DNA of 19,094 nucleotides, taken from Clostridiaceae bacterium. Lineage in GTDB: Bacteria > Bacillota > Clostridia > Oscillospirales > Acutalibacteraceae. Of the stretch, positions 1 through 6,261 are shown in pieces. The position numbers were made by a program, and so were the translations under genes. The DNA is taken from positions 1-19,094 of the forward strand of contig JAEDIL010000026.1 of NCBI GenBank assembly GCA_016292455.1, read 5' to 3'. Numbering within the stretch: position 1 is the first letter of the stretch; every line of letters begins with the position of its first letter. The notes under the pieces were generated by a model. That model was not told the origin of the DNA. It saw nothing but the letters and a program-made list of their open reading frames with translations, and made no database searches.

Positions 1-230
1 AAACAAAGCTGCAATATTGAATTTAAGAAAACAGTTTCCGGTTTTCCGAAACACTCTGACAGATTTTTCCCGGGAAAACCGTGCGTTCAACCTATTACAA
101 AATGATACTATGGCGCCTTGAAAAAGGCAAGTGAGGATTTTTCACTATTGAAAAATTCCGGAAAGTATTATTTAGATCAAGTATGTGATCGGCAATGCGA
201 TTTTTCGTTGTTCGACCATAAACAAAATCC
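1..230. other. Leader/intergenic region with several small inverted repeats; possible 3' end of an upstream gene
   Basis: No recognisable gene lies here. Two plus-strand frames are open from the window edge, one to a TGA at 103-105 and one to a TGA at 119-121. Either could be the tail of an upstream gene, but neither peptide is recognisable. Several symmetric elements are visible: 9-bp arms 39-47/73-81, a 14-bp perfect palindrome at 65-78, a GCCTT-GAAA-AAGGC hairpin at 115-128 and an 8-bp stem 137-144/149-156. None is followed by a convincing T tract, so none is called a terminator. Confidence 0.4.
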
Positions 231-231
231 T

Positions 232-260
232 GAATAATATGTAACACTCCGTAAATAATA
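232..260 (+). promoter_or_regulatory. Candidate sigma-G promoter of spoVT
   Basis: GAATA at 232-236 fits the sigma-G -35 consensus gHATR. After 17 bases, AATAATA at 254-260 fits the -10 consensus CATnHTA at all positions except the first C. Transcription would begin near 267, leaving a short leader with AGAAGGAG at 281-288. spoVT is a sigma-G target in Bacillus subtilis, so the match makes biological sense, but the region is AT-rich and chance matches are possible. Confidence 0.45.
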
Positions 261-297
261 CTAACACAAAAAATTGTAGCAGAAGGAGTTTTTATAT

Positions 298-837
298 ATG
301 AAGGCAACAGGAATTGTAAGACGAATTGATGACCTCGGAAGGGTTGTCATTCCGAAAGAAATCCGCCGCACAATGCGTATTCGGGAAGGCGACCCGCTGG
401 AAATTTATACAGACTCAAACGGCGAAGTTATTTTCAAAAAGTATTCGCCTATGGGAGAACTCAGTCCGTACACGAAGCAGTATGTTGATGTTCTCAGCAG
501 AACAACCGGGCTTCCTGCCGTAATCTGCGACAGAGACCATGTCATTGCCGCTTCGGGAATATCAAAAAAAGAGGTTCTTGAAAAGCGAATTTCACCGCTT
601 CTTGAAAGCTATATGGAAAAACGCAGCAGCTTTGTTTTTGACGGCGGAAAGGAAAAAATTGAGCTTTGCGACGGGATTGAAAGAGAAGTTTCGGTAATGT
701 TTCCGATAATCGGCGCAGGTGATGTAATGGGAGCGGTAGTGCTGCTTAGTGAAGAGAACGTCAAAGAGCCGACGCAAACCGTTGTCAAGCTGGCTCAGGT
801 TGCGGCAGGATTTCTCGGAAAGCAAATGGAAGAATGA
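298..837 (+). CDS. spoVT: Stage V sporulation protein T (AbrB-family transcription factor)
   Basis: SpoVT is a forespore DNA-binding regulator that adjusts sigma-G-dependent transcription during late sporulation. The 179-aa product has the family's usual length and layout. Residues 1-50 form a swapped-hairpin AbrB domain that begins MKATGIVRRIDDLGRVVIPK, the hallmark of SpoVT/AbrB, and includes the IRRTMRIREGDPLEIY segment. A GAF-like sensor domain occupies about residues 55-179 (TTGLPAVICDRDHVIAASG). The ATG follows AGAAGGAG (281-288) by nine bases. The gene is monocistronic by spacing: a hairpin and a new promoter follow it. Among AbrB-type paralogues, the C-terminal GAF-like domain favours SpoVT over AbrB or Abh. 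Confidence 0.95.
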   Translation: MKATGIVRRIDDLGRVVIPKEIRRTMRIREGDPLEIYTDSNGEVIFKKYSPMGELSPYTKQYVDVLSRTTGLPAVICDRDHVIAASGISKKEVLEKRISPLLESYMEKRSSFVFDGGKEKIELCDGIEREVSVMFPIIGAGDVMGAVVLLSEENVKEPTQTVVKLAQVAAGFLGKQMEE

Positions 838-875
838 GAATATATCAAGTGAGAATATATAAAAATAATTTGTTC

Positions 876-904
876 GGCAGCCGTTGCTTTGAAACACGGC
901 TGCC
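876..904 (+). terminator. GC-rich hairpin after spoVT, possible weak terminator
   Basis: Perfect 9-bp arms (876-884 and 896-904, GGCAGCCGT/ACGGCTGCC) enclose an 11-base loop. Only two T residues follow, so termination would be weak unless assisted. The right arm directly abuts the TTGACA of the next promoter, so it may also act as an operator or insulator. Confidence 0.4.
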
Positions 905-932
905 TTGACAATTCGACGATTTAAAGTATAAT
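905..932 (+). promoter_or_regulatory. Consensus sigma-A promoter for the ACT/PFL operon
   Basis: TTGACA at 905-910 and TATAAT at 927-932 are both perfect hexamers, separated by 16 bases. Transcription should start near 939, giving a leader of about 30 bases with GAAAGGA at 956-962 before the ATG at 970. Confidence 0.85.
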
Positions 933-969
933 GTTCACAGCTATATTTTAAGCGTGAAAGGATGTTTTT

Positions 970-1239
970 ATGAGAGCAATCGTTACCGTAACAGGAAAGG
1001 ACACGACCGGCATCATTGCAAAGGTCTGCACTCTTCTGAGCGAGAATGACGTAAATATTCTGGACATCAGCCAGACAGTTATGCAGGAATTCTTCACCAT
1101 GTCAATGCTTGTTGAAACCGAAAACAGCAAAAAAGGCGTTTCCGAGCTTGCTGCTTCGCTTGATGAACTCGGAAAGAGCATGGGACTTGTGATACATACT
1201 CAGCGTGAGGATATTTTCACGCTTATGCACAGGGTGTAA
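970..1239 (+). CDS. ACT domain protein, UPF0237 family
   Basis: A single-domain 89-aa ACT protein. The N-terminal strand and helix read RAIVTVTGKDTTGIIAKVCTL, the typical GcvR-like/UPF0237 opening in which a small ligand binds at an ACT-ACT interface. The rest (NVNILDISQTVMQEFFTMSML-type segment, about residues 28-50) completes the fold. The partner gene starts 14 bases downstream and encodes UPF0210. The two families are commonly neighbours, for example SP0238/SP0239 in pneumococcus, which suggests this small protein is a regulatory subunit or sensor for the larger one. The ligand is unknown. The ATG is placed by GAAAGGA seven bases upstream. Confidence 0.9.
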   Translation: MRAIVTVTGKDTTGIIAKVCTLLSENDVNILDISQTVMQEFFTMSMLVETENSKKGVSELAASLDELGKSMGLVIHTQREDIFTLMHRV

Positions 1240-1253
1240 CGGGGTGATGCCGT

Positions 1254-2615
1254 ATGATGTTTGATGCAAAGGATATTATCAGCACTCTTGACATGATTGA
1301 CAATCAGCATCTTGATGTAAGAACAATAACCATGGGTATTTCGCTTCTTGATTGCTGTGACGAAAGCATAGACAGGTGTGCCGGAAAGATTTATGACAAG
1401 ATTTGCCGCCGAGCGGAGCATCTTGTTGAAACCGGGGAACAGATTGAGCGCGAATTCGGAATTCCCATTGTAAATAAACGTATTTCAGTAACGCCGGTTG
1501 CTCTTGTCGGTGCGGCCTGTCGTGAAGAAAGCTTTGTTCCGCTTGCCGGTACGCTTGACATGGCAGCAAAGCAATGCGGAGTGAATTTTATCGGCGGCTT
1601 TTCCGCTCTGGTCAACAAAGGCTTTACCGATGGCGACCGACGCCTTATTGCTTCGATTCCTGAAGCGCTTGCCGTCACCGAAAGAGTTTGTTCAAGCGTG
1701 TGTGTGGCTTCAACAAAGTCAGGAATAAACATGGATGCAGTTGCACTAATGGGAAAGACCATTAAACAAACTGCCGAAAGAACCGCGGATACCGGCGGCT
1801 TCGGCTGCGCAAAGCTTGTTGTTTTTGCCAATGCGGTTGAAGATAATCCGTTCATGGCAGGTGCATTCCACGGTGTAGGTGAGCCGGATTGTGTAATAAA
1901 CGTCGGCGTCAGCGGTCCCGGTGTTGTTTATCATGCGCTTCAAAGCTGCAAAGGCGCGCCGTTTGATGTTGTTGCCGAAACAATCAAAAAGACTGCTTTC
2001 AAAATTACCCGCATGGGTCAGCTTGTTGCAACCGAAGCTTCTCAGAGACTCGGCGTGCCGTTCGGAATTGTTGACCTTTCCCTTGCTCCGACGCCTGAAA
2101 GGGGAGACTCTGTCGCCCGTATTCTTGAAGAAATGGGACTTGAAGCCTGCGGCACTCACGGAACAACAGCTGCGCTTGCCCTTCTTAATGACGCAGTCAA
2201 AAAGGGCGGAGTGATGGCCAGTAACCACGTTGGGGGGCTTTCCGGCGCTTTCATTCCCGTCAGTGAAGACGAGGGCATGATAGCTGCCGCTCAGGGCGGC
2301 TCGCTCTCGCTTGAAAAGCTTGAAGCCATGACCTGCGTTTGTTCTGTCGGACTTGATATGATTGCCGTTCCCGGTGATACGAGTGCAGAAACTCTCGGCG
2401 CAATAATCGCCGACGAGGCTGCAATCGGCGTTGTCAACTGCAAAACAACTGCTGTCAGGATCATTCCCGCACCGGGAAAGAAAGTCGGAGACATTGTTGA
2501 ATTCGGCGGTCTTCTCGGATCCGCTCCGGTAATGGCAGTCAAACCGTTCTCCTCATGTGACTTCATTTCGCGCGGCGGAAGAATCCCCGCTCCGATGCAC
2601 TCGCTTAAAAACTGA
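1254..2615 (+). CDS. PFL-like protein, UPF0210 (DUF711) family
   Basis: A 453-aa cytosolic protein matching UPF0210/DUF711 over its whole length, with the usual family size. Recognisable stretches include the N-terminal DIISTLDMIDNQHLDVRTIT segment, the central GVGEPDCVINVGVSGPGVV motif and the glycine-rich C-terminal part. Structural work on the pneumococcal homologue places the family in the PFL-like alpha/beta barrel fold, but I see no glycyl-radical motif of the RVSGY type and the reaction is unknown. Two adjacent ATGs (1254 and 1257) are possible starts. GGGGTG at 1241-1246 supports 1254 with a seven-base spacer. It is cotranscribed with the ACT gene, 14 bases apart, and is followed by a strong terminator. 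Confidence 0.92.
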   Translation: MMFDAKDIISTLDMIDNQHLDVRTITMGISLLDCCDESIDRCAGKIYDKICRRAEHLVETGEQIEREFGIPIVNKRISVTPVALVGAACREESFVPLAGTLDMAAKQCGVNFIGGFSALVNKGFTDGDRRLIASIPEALAVTERVCSSVCVASTKSGINMDAVALMGKTIKQTAERTADTGGFGCAKLVVFANAVEDNPFMAGAFHGVGEPDCVINVGVSGPGVVYHALQSCKGAPFDVVAETIKKTAFKITRMGQLVATEASQRLGVPFGIVDLSLAPTPERGDSVARILEEMGLEACGTHGTTAALALLNDAVKKGGVMASNHVGGLSGAFIPVSEDEGMIAAAQGGSLSLEKLEAMTCVCSVGLDMIAVPGDTSAETLGAIIADEAAIGVVNCKTTAVRIIPAPGKKVGDIVEFGGLLGSAPVMAVKPFSSCDFISRGGRIPAPMHSLKN

Positions 2616-2633
2616 CAGGTTACATAAATATTT

Positions 2634-2683
2634 CAGCCGTGAACACACTCGGAAGTTTTTTTCGCGTGTTTCACGGCTGTTTT
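2634..2683 (+). terminator. Intrinsic terminator of the ACT/PFL operon
   Basis: Arms 2634-2648 and 2666-2679 pair as ten perfect bases (CAGCCGTGAA/TTCACGGCTG), then a one-base bulge, then four more pairs. The stem is followed by TTTT (2680-2683). The tail runs straight into the candidate sigma-E -35 of the next gene. Confidence 0.75.
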
Positions 2684-2711
2684 CATATTGCGGACAACGG
2701 GCGAATATATT
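2683..2711 (+). promoter_or_regulatory. Candidate sigma-E promoter of the sipL-like gene
   Basis: TCATATT (2683-2689) is a full match to the sigma-E -35 consensus KMATATT. After 14 bases, AATATATT (2704-2711) matches CATACAHT at six of eight positions. The start would fall near 2718, in good position for AAAAGGAG at 2745-2752 and the ATG at 2760. sipL is sigma-E-dependent in Clostridioides difficile. The assignment here rests on motif match only. Confidence 0.45.
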
Positions 2712-2759
2712 TTTTATGAAGTCAAGCAGTCTGAACTGCGGCAAAAAGGAGATGTCAAC

Positions 2760-4292
2760 ATGAGTTTTGAATTGAAAAAAGAAGAACTGTCCGCTTTGAA
2801 ATGTACCTGTACCGTCTGCACGGAGCAGAGCATTGACCTTGAATTGAATCTTCCGGACTACTGTTCGGACATCAAGCGTATTCTTAAATGCTCTGTGAGC
2901 CCGAATGTTGTAACTCTCAGCCGTTCCGGGGAAAGAGCGAGCGCTGAGGGAGAAATTGTTGTCAGGCTTGTTTATGTGAACAATGAAGAAAAAACCGATT
3001 GCTTTGAACACAAAATTGAGCTGTCAAAAAGCGCAGAGCTGAAAGATGTTACGCAGGATGCTGTTGTTGTATGCAACGCAGATACGGAATATGTTAACTG
3101 CCGAGCGGCAAGTCAGCGACGCTGTTCGGTCAACGGAAACATTTCGGTCACATTCAAGGCGTATTCCTGTGAAAGCAAACACGTCATTTCGCAAATTGAA
3201 AGCAGCGGAGCACAGACACTGAGGGAAAAGACTGATTGCGTCAATACTGTTGCCTGCGGTGAAAAGTGTTTTGATTTGTCCGAAACGGCGTCAATTGAGC
3301 AAAAAATGCAACCGATAGGAAAAATCATCCGTTCCGACGCGCTCGCCCGGCTCGACACGGTTAAGGCAGTCAGCGGAAAACTGCTGATTAAAGGGGATCT
3401 GCACACGCAGGTTCTCTATTGCGGCGACTCTGCTGACGGAGAAGTTCAATGTCTGCACCATTCAATGCCGATAAGCCAGATCATAGAAATACCGGATATT
3501 ACCGAGGATACGGAATGTTCTGTGCGGCTTTATGTCCGTTCTCTGTCTCTTCAGCCCAGAGCCGATTCTTCGGGAAGCAACAGATTGCTTGAAATTGCGG
3601 CAAAGGTCTGCGCTTTTGTTGAGGGATACGATATTAAAACAATCGAGCTGATTGACGACTGCTATTCGACGCGCTGCAAAATGAAAGCAGAGTTCGGACA
3701 GGTCAGCTTTTTAAAAAAGCTTCATACCTTTGACAGCAGAGAAACATTCAGAAAAACTGTTGAGCTTTCAGGTCAGAACGCAAAAACCGTTCTTGACGCA
3801 AGGTGTGTTAAAACTGTTCCAGACGTGACGTCTGACGGGAAAAAGCTTGAACTTCATCTTAATCTGATTGTAGGACTTTTGTTCATTGATGAAGAAAACA
3901 GAATTCAGTATACTGAAAAAACGGTTGAGTACACCGGTCGCACGGCAGCGGCAAGCGAGTGCAAAAAAATCGTCTGCACACCCTATGTTTCGGTTGAGGA
4001 GATTGAGGGGATTGCAAGAACGGACAGCAAAATCGACCTTCGTGTTGTTTTCAGCTCAAACTTCAATGTCTTTTCCTCTGAGGAAAAACGAATATGCACC
4101 GGTGTAAGTGAAGATGAAGAGCAGCAGAAAGAAGAAAACGCCGCGCTGATTGTGTGCTACTGCAAAAAGGGTGAAAAGCTCTGGAATATTGCGAAAAGGT
4201 ATTCAACAACGCTTGAAGCCGTAAGAGAGGAAAACGATCTGCACGGCGATGAAACCGAAGATGAAAGAATGCTGATGATTCCTTGCGTATAG
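2760..4292 (+). CDS. sipL: SipL-like spore morphogenesis protein (SPOCS/DUF3794 domains + LysM)
   Basis: In C. difficile, SipL (the functional counterpart of SpoVID) binds SpoIVA and holds the coat on the forespore. This 510-aa protein has the same architecture: DUF3794/SPOCS-type beta-rich segments at about residues 5-100, 165-290 and 340-430, then a C-terminal LysM at about 462-510 (GEKLWNIAKRYSTTLEAVREEN, ending in MLMIPCV). The N-terminal part is cysteine-rich (KCTCTVCTEQ). An in-frame TTG at 2688 would add 24 residues, but it has no ribosome site and lies upstream of the predicted transcript start. The ATG at 2760 has AAAAGGAG seven bases before it. The length is close to C. difficile SipL. 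A generic SPOCS/LysM paralogue cannot be excluded. Confidence 0.8.
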   Translation: MSFELKKEELSALKCTCTVCTEQSIDLELNLPDYCSDIKRILKCSVSPNVVTLSRSGERASAEGEIVVRLVYVNNEEKTDCFEHKIELSKSAELKDVTQDAVVVCNADTEYVNCRAASQRRCSVNGNISVTFKAYSCESKHVISQIESSGAQTLREKTDCVNTVACGEKCFDLSETASIEQKMQPIGKIIRSDALARLDTVKAVSGKLLIKGDLHTQVLYCGDSADGEVQCLHHSMPISQIIEIPDITEDTECSVRLYVRSLSLQPRADSSGSNRLLEIAAKVCAFVEGYDIKTIELIDDCYSTRCKMKAEFGQVSFLKKLHTFDSRETFRKTVELSGQNAKTVLDARCVKTVPDVTSDGKKLELHLNLIVGLLFIDEENRIQYTEKTVEYTGRTAAASECKKIVCTPYVSVEEIEGIARTDSKIDLRVVFSSNFNVFSSEEKRICTGVSEDEEQQKEENAALIVCYCKKGEKLWNIAKRYSTTLEAVREENDLHGDETEDERMLMIPCV

Positions 4293-4294
4293 GC

Positions 4295-4324
4295 AAAAAA
4301 GGCCGCCGCTTTTCAGCGGCAGCC
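4295..4324 (-). terminator. Intrinsic terminator for the minus-strand DUF1294 operon
   Basis: Read on the minus strand, GGCTGCCGCT, loop GAAA and AGCGGCGGCC form a 10-bp stem with one U-G pair, directly followed by TTTTTT (4300-4295). It lies between the convergent sipL-like and DUF1294 genes. On the plus strand the following bases (GTCTGCTTTATT) give only a weak tail, so it may act less well for sipL. Confidence 0.75.
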
Positions 4325-4334
4325 GTCTGCTTTA

Positions 4335-4634
4335 TTATGGGGTGTGAGGAAATAAAAAACAGTATATTGCTGCGGCTGCAGCAGCCTGAAAAAGCATTAT
4401 TGCCGGAAGCCCGAGCATAAACCTTTTGTGGAGTGTTTTGTGGCGGATAGCTTTCATTGTGAGATATTCACAAAGACTTCCGCCAAAGAAAGCCACAAGA
4501 AAAAGGCTCTTTTCGCTCACGCGGCGACGACCTTTTCCGGCGTTTATCTTGTCCGCAACAGTCATAACGGACGCGATGAGAGAAATGAAAACAATATATA
4601 TGACGAAAACCGTAATTATTTGCTTCGTACTCAT
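4335..4634 (-). CDS. DUF1294 family small membrane protein
   Basis: A 99-aa protein with the DUF1294 signature: DK(6-17 aa)RRRVSEKSLFLVAFFGGSL followed by RHKTLHKRF. Hydrophobic helices lie at about residues 5-27, 44-62 and 75-94, so it is an inner-membrane protein. The family has no established function. Its start codon overlaps the stop of the upstream zinc-ribbon gene in an ATGA arrangement (4631-4634), which implies translational coupling. A terminator follows. Confidence 0.85.
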   Translation of the reverse strand: MSTKQIITVFVIYIVFISLIASVMTVADKINAGKGRRRVSEKSLFLVAFFGGSLCEYLTMKAIRHKTLHKRFMLGLPAIMLFQAAAAAAIYCFLFPHTP

Positions 4635-4909
4635 GGTTTTTTCAGCTTTTCCAGATCGCTTTGAGTCATGGCGCAGGCAGTTCCGCGTTCTTTTTCATGA
4701 ATGAAGTTTTCATTGACGCCAAAGACTCCGGCACACTGAGGGCATACGGCGAAGCAGCCGCTTTTCTTTTTCAAAAAGAGCGCGACAGAAGAAAGATCAA
4801 TGTTTTCAAACAAGGAAAAATTGACTTCCTTTCCGCAATCAGGGCAAACCACGAGGTTTGATTTTCCGTGGTTCTTTGTAATAAGCTTTTCGCCTGTTTT
4901 AATTGCCAT
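4631..4909 (-). CDS. Small zinc-ribbon protein of unknown function
   Basis: Two CxxC pairs, CPDC near residue 22 and CPQC near residue 56, flank a mostly hydrophobic segment and fit a zinc-ribbon or rubredoxin-like knuckle. No catalytic motif is visible and I do not recognise the family. Two in-frame ATGs exist. The upstream one (4915) has GGAGG only two bases away. The second (4909, MAIKTGEKL) has GGAGG (4922-4918) at eight bases, so I chose it, giving 92 aa. The gene overlaps DUF1294 by four bases and probably forms a two-gene operon with it. It is divergent from the GHL10 lipoprotein. Confidence 0.7.
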   Translation of the reverse strand: MAIKTGEKLITKNHGKSNLVVCPDCGKEVNFSLFENIDLSSVALFLKKKSGCFAVCPQCAGVFGVNENFIHEKERGTACAMTQSDLEKLKKP

Positions 4910-4941
4910 TTCCATTTCCTCCGAAATCAGTATGTGTACAT

Positions 4942-4968
4942 CTTATAATTTTTCCCGTCTCTTGTCAA
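4942..4968 (-). promoter_or_regulatory. Candidate sigma-A promoter of the zinc-ribbon/DUF1294 operon
   Basis: On the minus strand TTGACA (4968-4963) is perfect. TATAAG (4947-4942) lies 15 bases on, a short spacer; TAAGAT two bases further gives the ideal 17-base spacer with four of six matches. The -35 lies just beside the ribosome site of the divergent lipoprotein gene. A plus-strand TATAAT (4944-4949) overlaps the same -10, but without a visible plus-strand -35. Confidence 0.4.
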
Positions 4969-4988
4969 GCGAAAGGAGCAAACGCCGA

Positions 4989-6203
4989 ATGAAAAGAAAA
5001 ATCTATGCTCTGATTCTTCTCGTTCTTGTGCCGCTGGTAATGAGTGCCTGCGGAAACGGGCTTCTGAACGGCGATGATGAGGACAAATTCTTTTTTGAAG
5101 ACGGCGATGTCGGTGAAGCCGTTACGCAGGACGACAGATTTATTGATATTTCAAACGAAATCCGAGGTGTCTGGCTTTCATACCTTGAATTAAAAGCAGC
5201 GCCGAAAGAGACTCAGGAGCAGTTTTCTCAGTATATTTCTCAGCAGTTTGAAAAGCTGAAAAGACTATCGGTAAATTCTGTTTTTGTTCATGTGCGTCCT
5301 TTTGCCGATGCTGTTTATGAAAGCGACCTTTATCCCTCGTCATTTTGCGTTGTAAAGAGTCAGGGAGAAAAGCTTCCGTTTGATTTTTTGCGCATAATCT
5401 GTGAAAAGGGCAGGGAAAACGGAATGAAGATACATGCATGGATAAATCCGTATCGTATTCTTCCGTCCGGCGAGAAAAAGGACGTGCTTTGCGAAAAGAG
5501 TGCAGGGAAAAGGCTTTCATATCCGGATGTTATTACGCTTGAAGAGGGAATGTTTTTTTCTCCTGCTTCCGAAAAGGGCAGACAGCTTATTATTGCAGGA
5601 GTGCGGGAAATACTCGAAAACTACGATGTTGACGGAATACACATAGATGATTATTTTTATCCCTCTCAGAAAAAGGAAGTGGATTCGGTCTTTTTTGAGA
5701 AATACCGCAAATGTGGCGGCAGGCTTTCCCTTGACTCATGGCGGCGTGAAAATGTGAACGCGCTTGTCAGCGGAATATATGCTGCGGTGAAAGAGAGCGG
5801 AAACGAAAAGGTATTCAGCATAAGTCCGGTCGGCGATATTGAAAAAAACTATTCGGTTTACTACGCTGATGTTGAGCGGTGGGGAAATGAGGACGGATTC
5901 TGCGATATTCTGATGCCTCAGCTATACTACGGCTTCAAAAATGAGAGCAAGCCTTTTGAAAAATGTGCAGTCCGGTGGAGAAATGCGGTGAAAAACAAAA
6001 AAGTACGTCTTTGTGCAGGTCTGGCCCGGTATAAGGTTGGAAAAGAGGATGGGTTTGCAGGTGTGAGCGGTAAAGACGAGTGGAAAGAACCCGGCGTAAT
6101 TGAACGTCAGATTGATACTCTCAGAAAGAATAGCTTTGACGGATTTTGTCTGTATTCGCTTCAATTTGTAAATTTTAATGAAAATTTGTGCCCTGACAGT
6201 TAA
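4989..6203 (+). CDS. GHL10-type (DUF187, YngK-like) glycoside-hydrolase-like lipoprotein
   Basis: A 404-aa exported lipoprotein. The signal peptide MKRKIYALILLVLVPLVMSAC ends at the likely lipidated Cys21. An acidic linker (about 22-55) precedes a (beta/alpha)8 barrel that opens with EIRGVWLSYLEL. Family motifs include VFVHVRPFADAVYESDLYP, MKIHAWINPYRI and DGIHIDDYFYP at residues 215-225, with D220/D221 at the usual active-site strand, and later ISPVGD and LCAGLARYKVG (342-352). The family acts on, or is thought to act on, envelope polysaccharide; the substrate here is unknown. An open frame continues upstream to 4800 but crosses the divergent gene. The chosen ATG follows GAAAGGAG (4971-4978) by ten bases. 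The amidase gene lies 58 bases downstream. Confidence 0.88.
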   Translation: MKRKIYALILLVLVPLVMSACGNGLLNGDDEDKFFFEDGDVGEAVTQDDRFIDISNEIRGVWLSYLELKAAPKETQEQFSQYISQQFEKLKRLSVNSVFVHVRPFADAVYESDLYPSSFCVVKSQGEKLPFDFLRIICEKGRENGMKIHAWINPYRILPSGEKKDVLCEKSAGKRLSYPDVITLEEGMFFSPASEKGRQLIIAGVREILENYDVDGIHIDDYFYPSQKKEVDSVFFEKYRKCGGRLSLDSWRRENVNALVSGIYAAVKESGNEKVFSISPVGDIEKNYSVYYADVERWGNEDGFCDILMPQLYYGFKNESKPFEKCAVRWRNAVKNKKVRLCAGLARYKVGKEDGFAGVSGKDEWKEPGVIERQIDTLRKNSFDGFCLYSLQFVNFNENLCPDS

Positions 6204-6228
6204 AATTAAAAACCGGATGTGATATAAT
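6200..6228 (+). promoter_or_regulatory. Candidate sigma-A promoter (extended -10) of the amidase gene
   Basis: TATAAT (6223-6228) is preceded by TG at 6220-6221, an extended -10. TTAAAA (6200-6205) lies 17 bases upstream as a four-of-six -35. The -35 overlaps the stop of the lipoprotein gene, so the amidase may be expressed both by read-through and from its own start. Confidence 0.5.
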
Positions 6229-6261
6229 ACCCCGGAGTAAAAGAAAAAGGAAAGTTACCAG

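Noticed and set aside
95..307. 70-aa minus-strand open frame across the spoVT promoter
   Set aside because: It overlaps the spoVT start and the hairpin cluster, without a ribosome site or protein-like character.
2688..2759. Upstream TTG start adding 24 residues to the sipL-like protein
   Set aside because: It has no ribosome site, lies in the terminator/promoter region, and the ATG at 2760 has a well-spaced AAAAGGAG.
4800..4988. Long N-terminal extension of the GHL10 lipoprotein frame
   Set aside because: It crosses the divergent zinc-ribbon gene and would bury a clear lipoprotein signal peptide; the ATG at 4989 has a good ribosome site.
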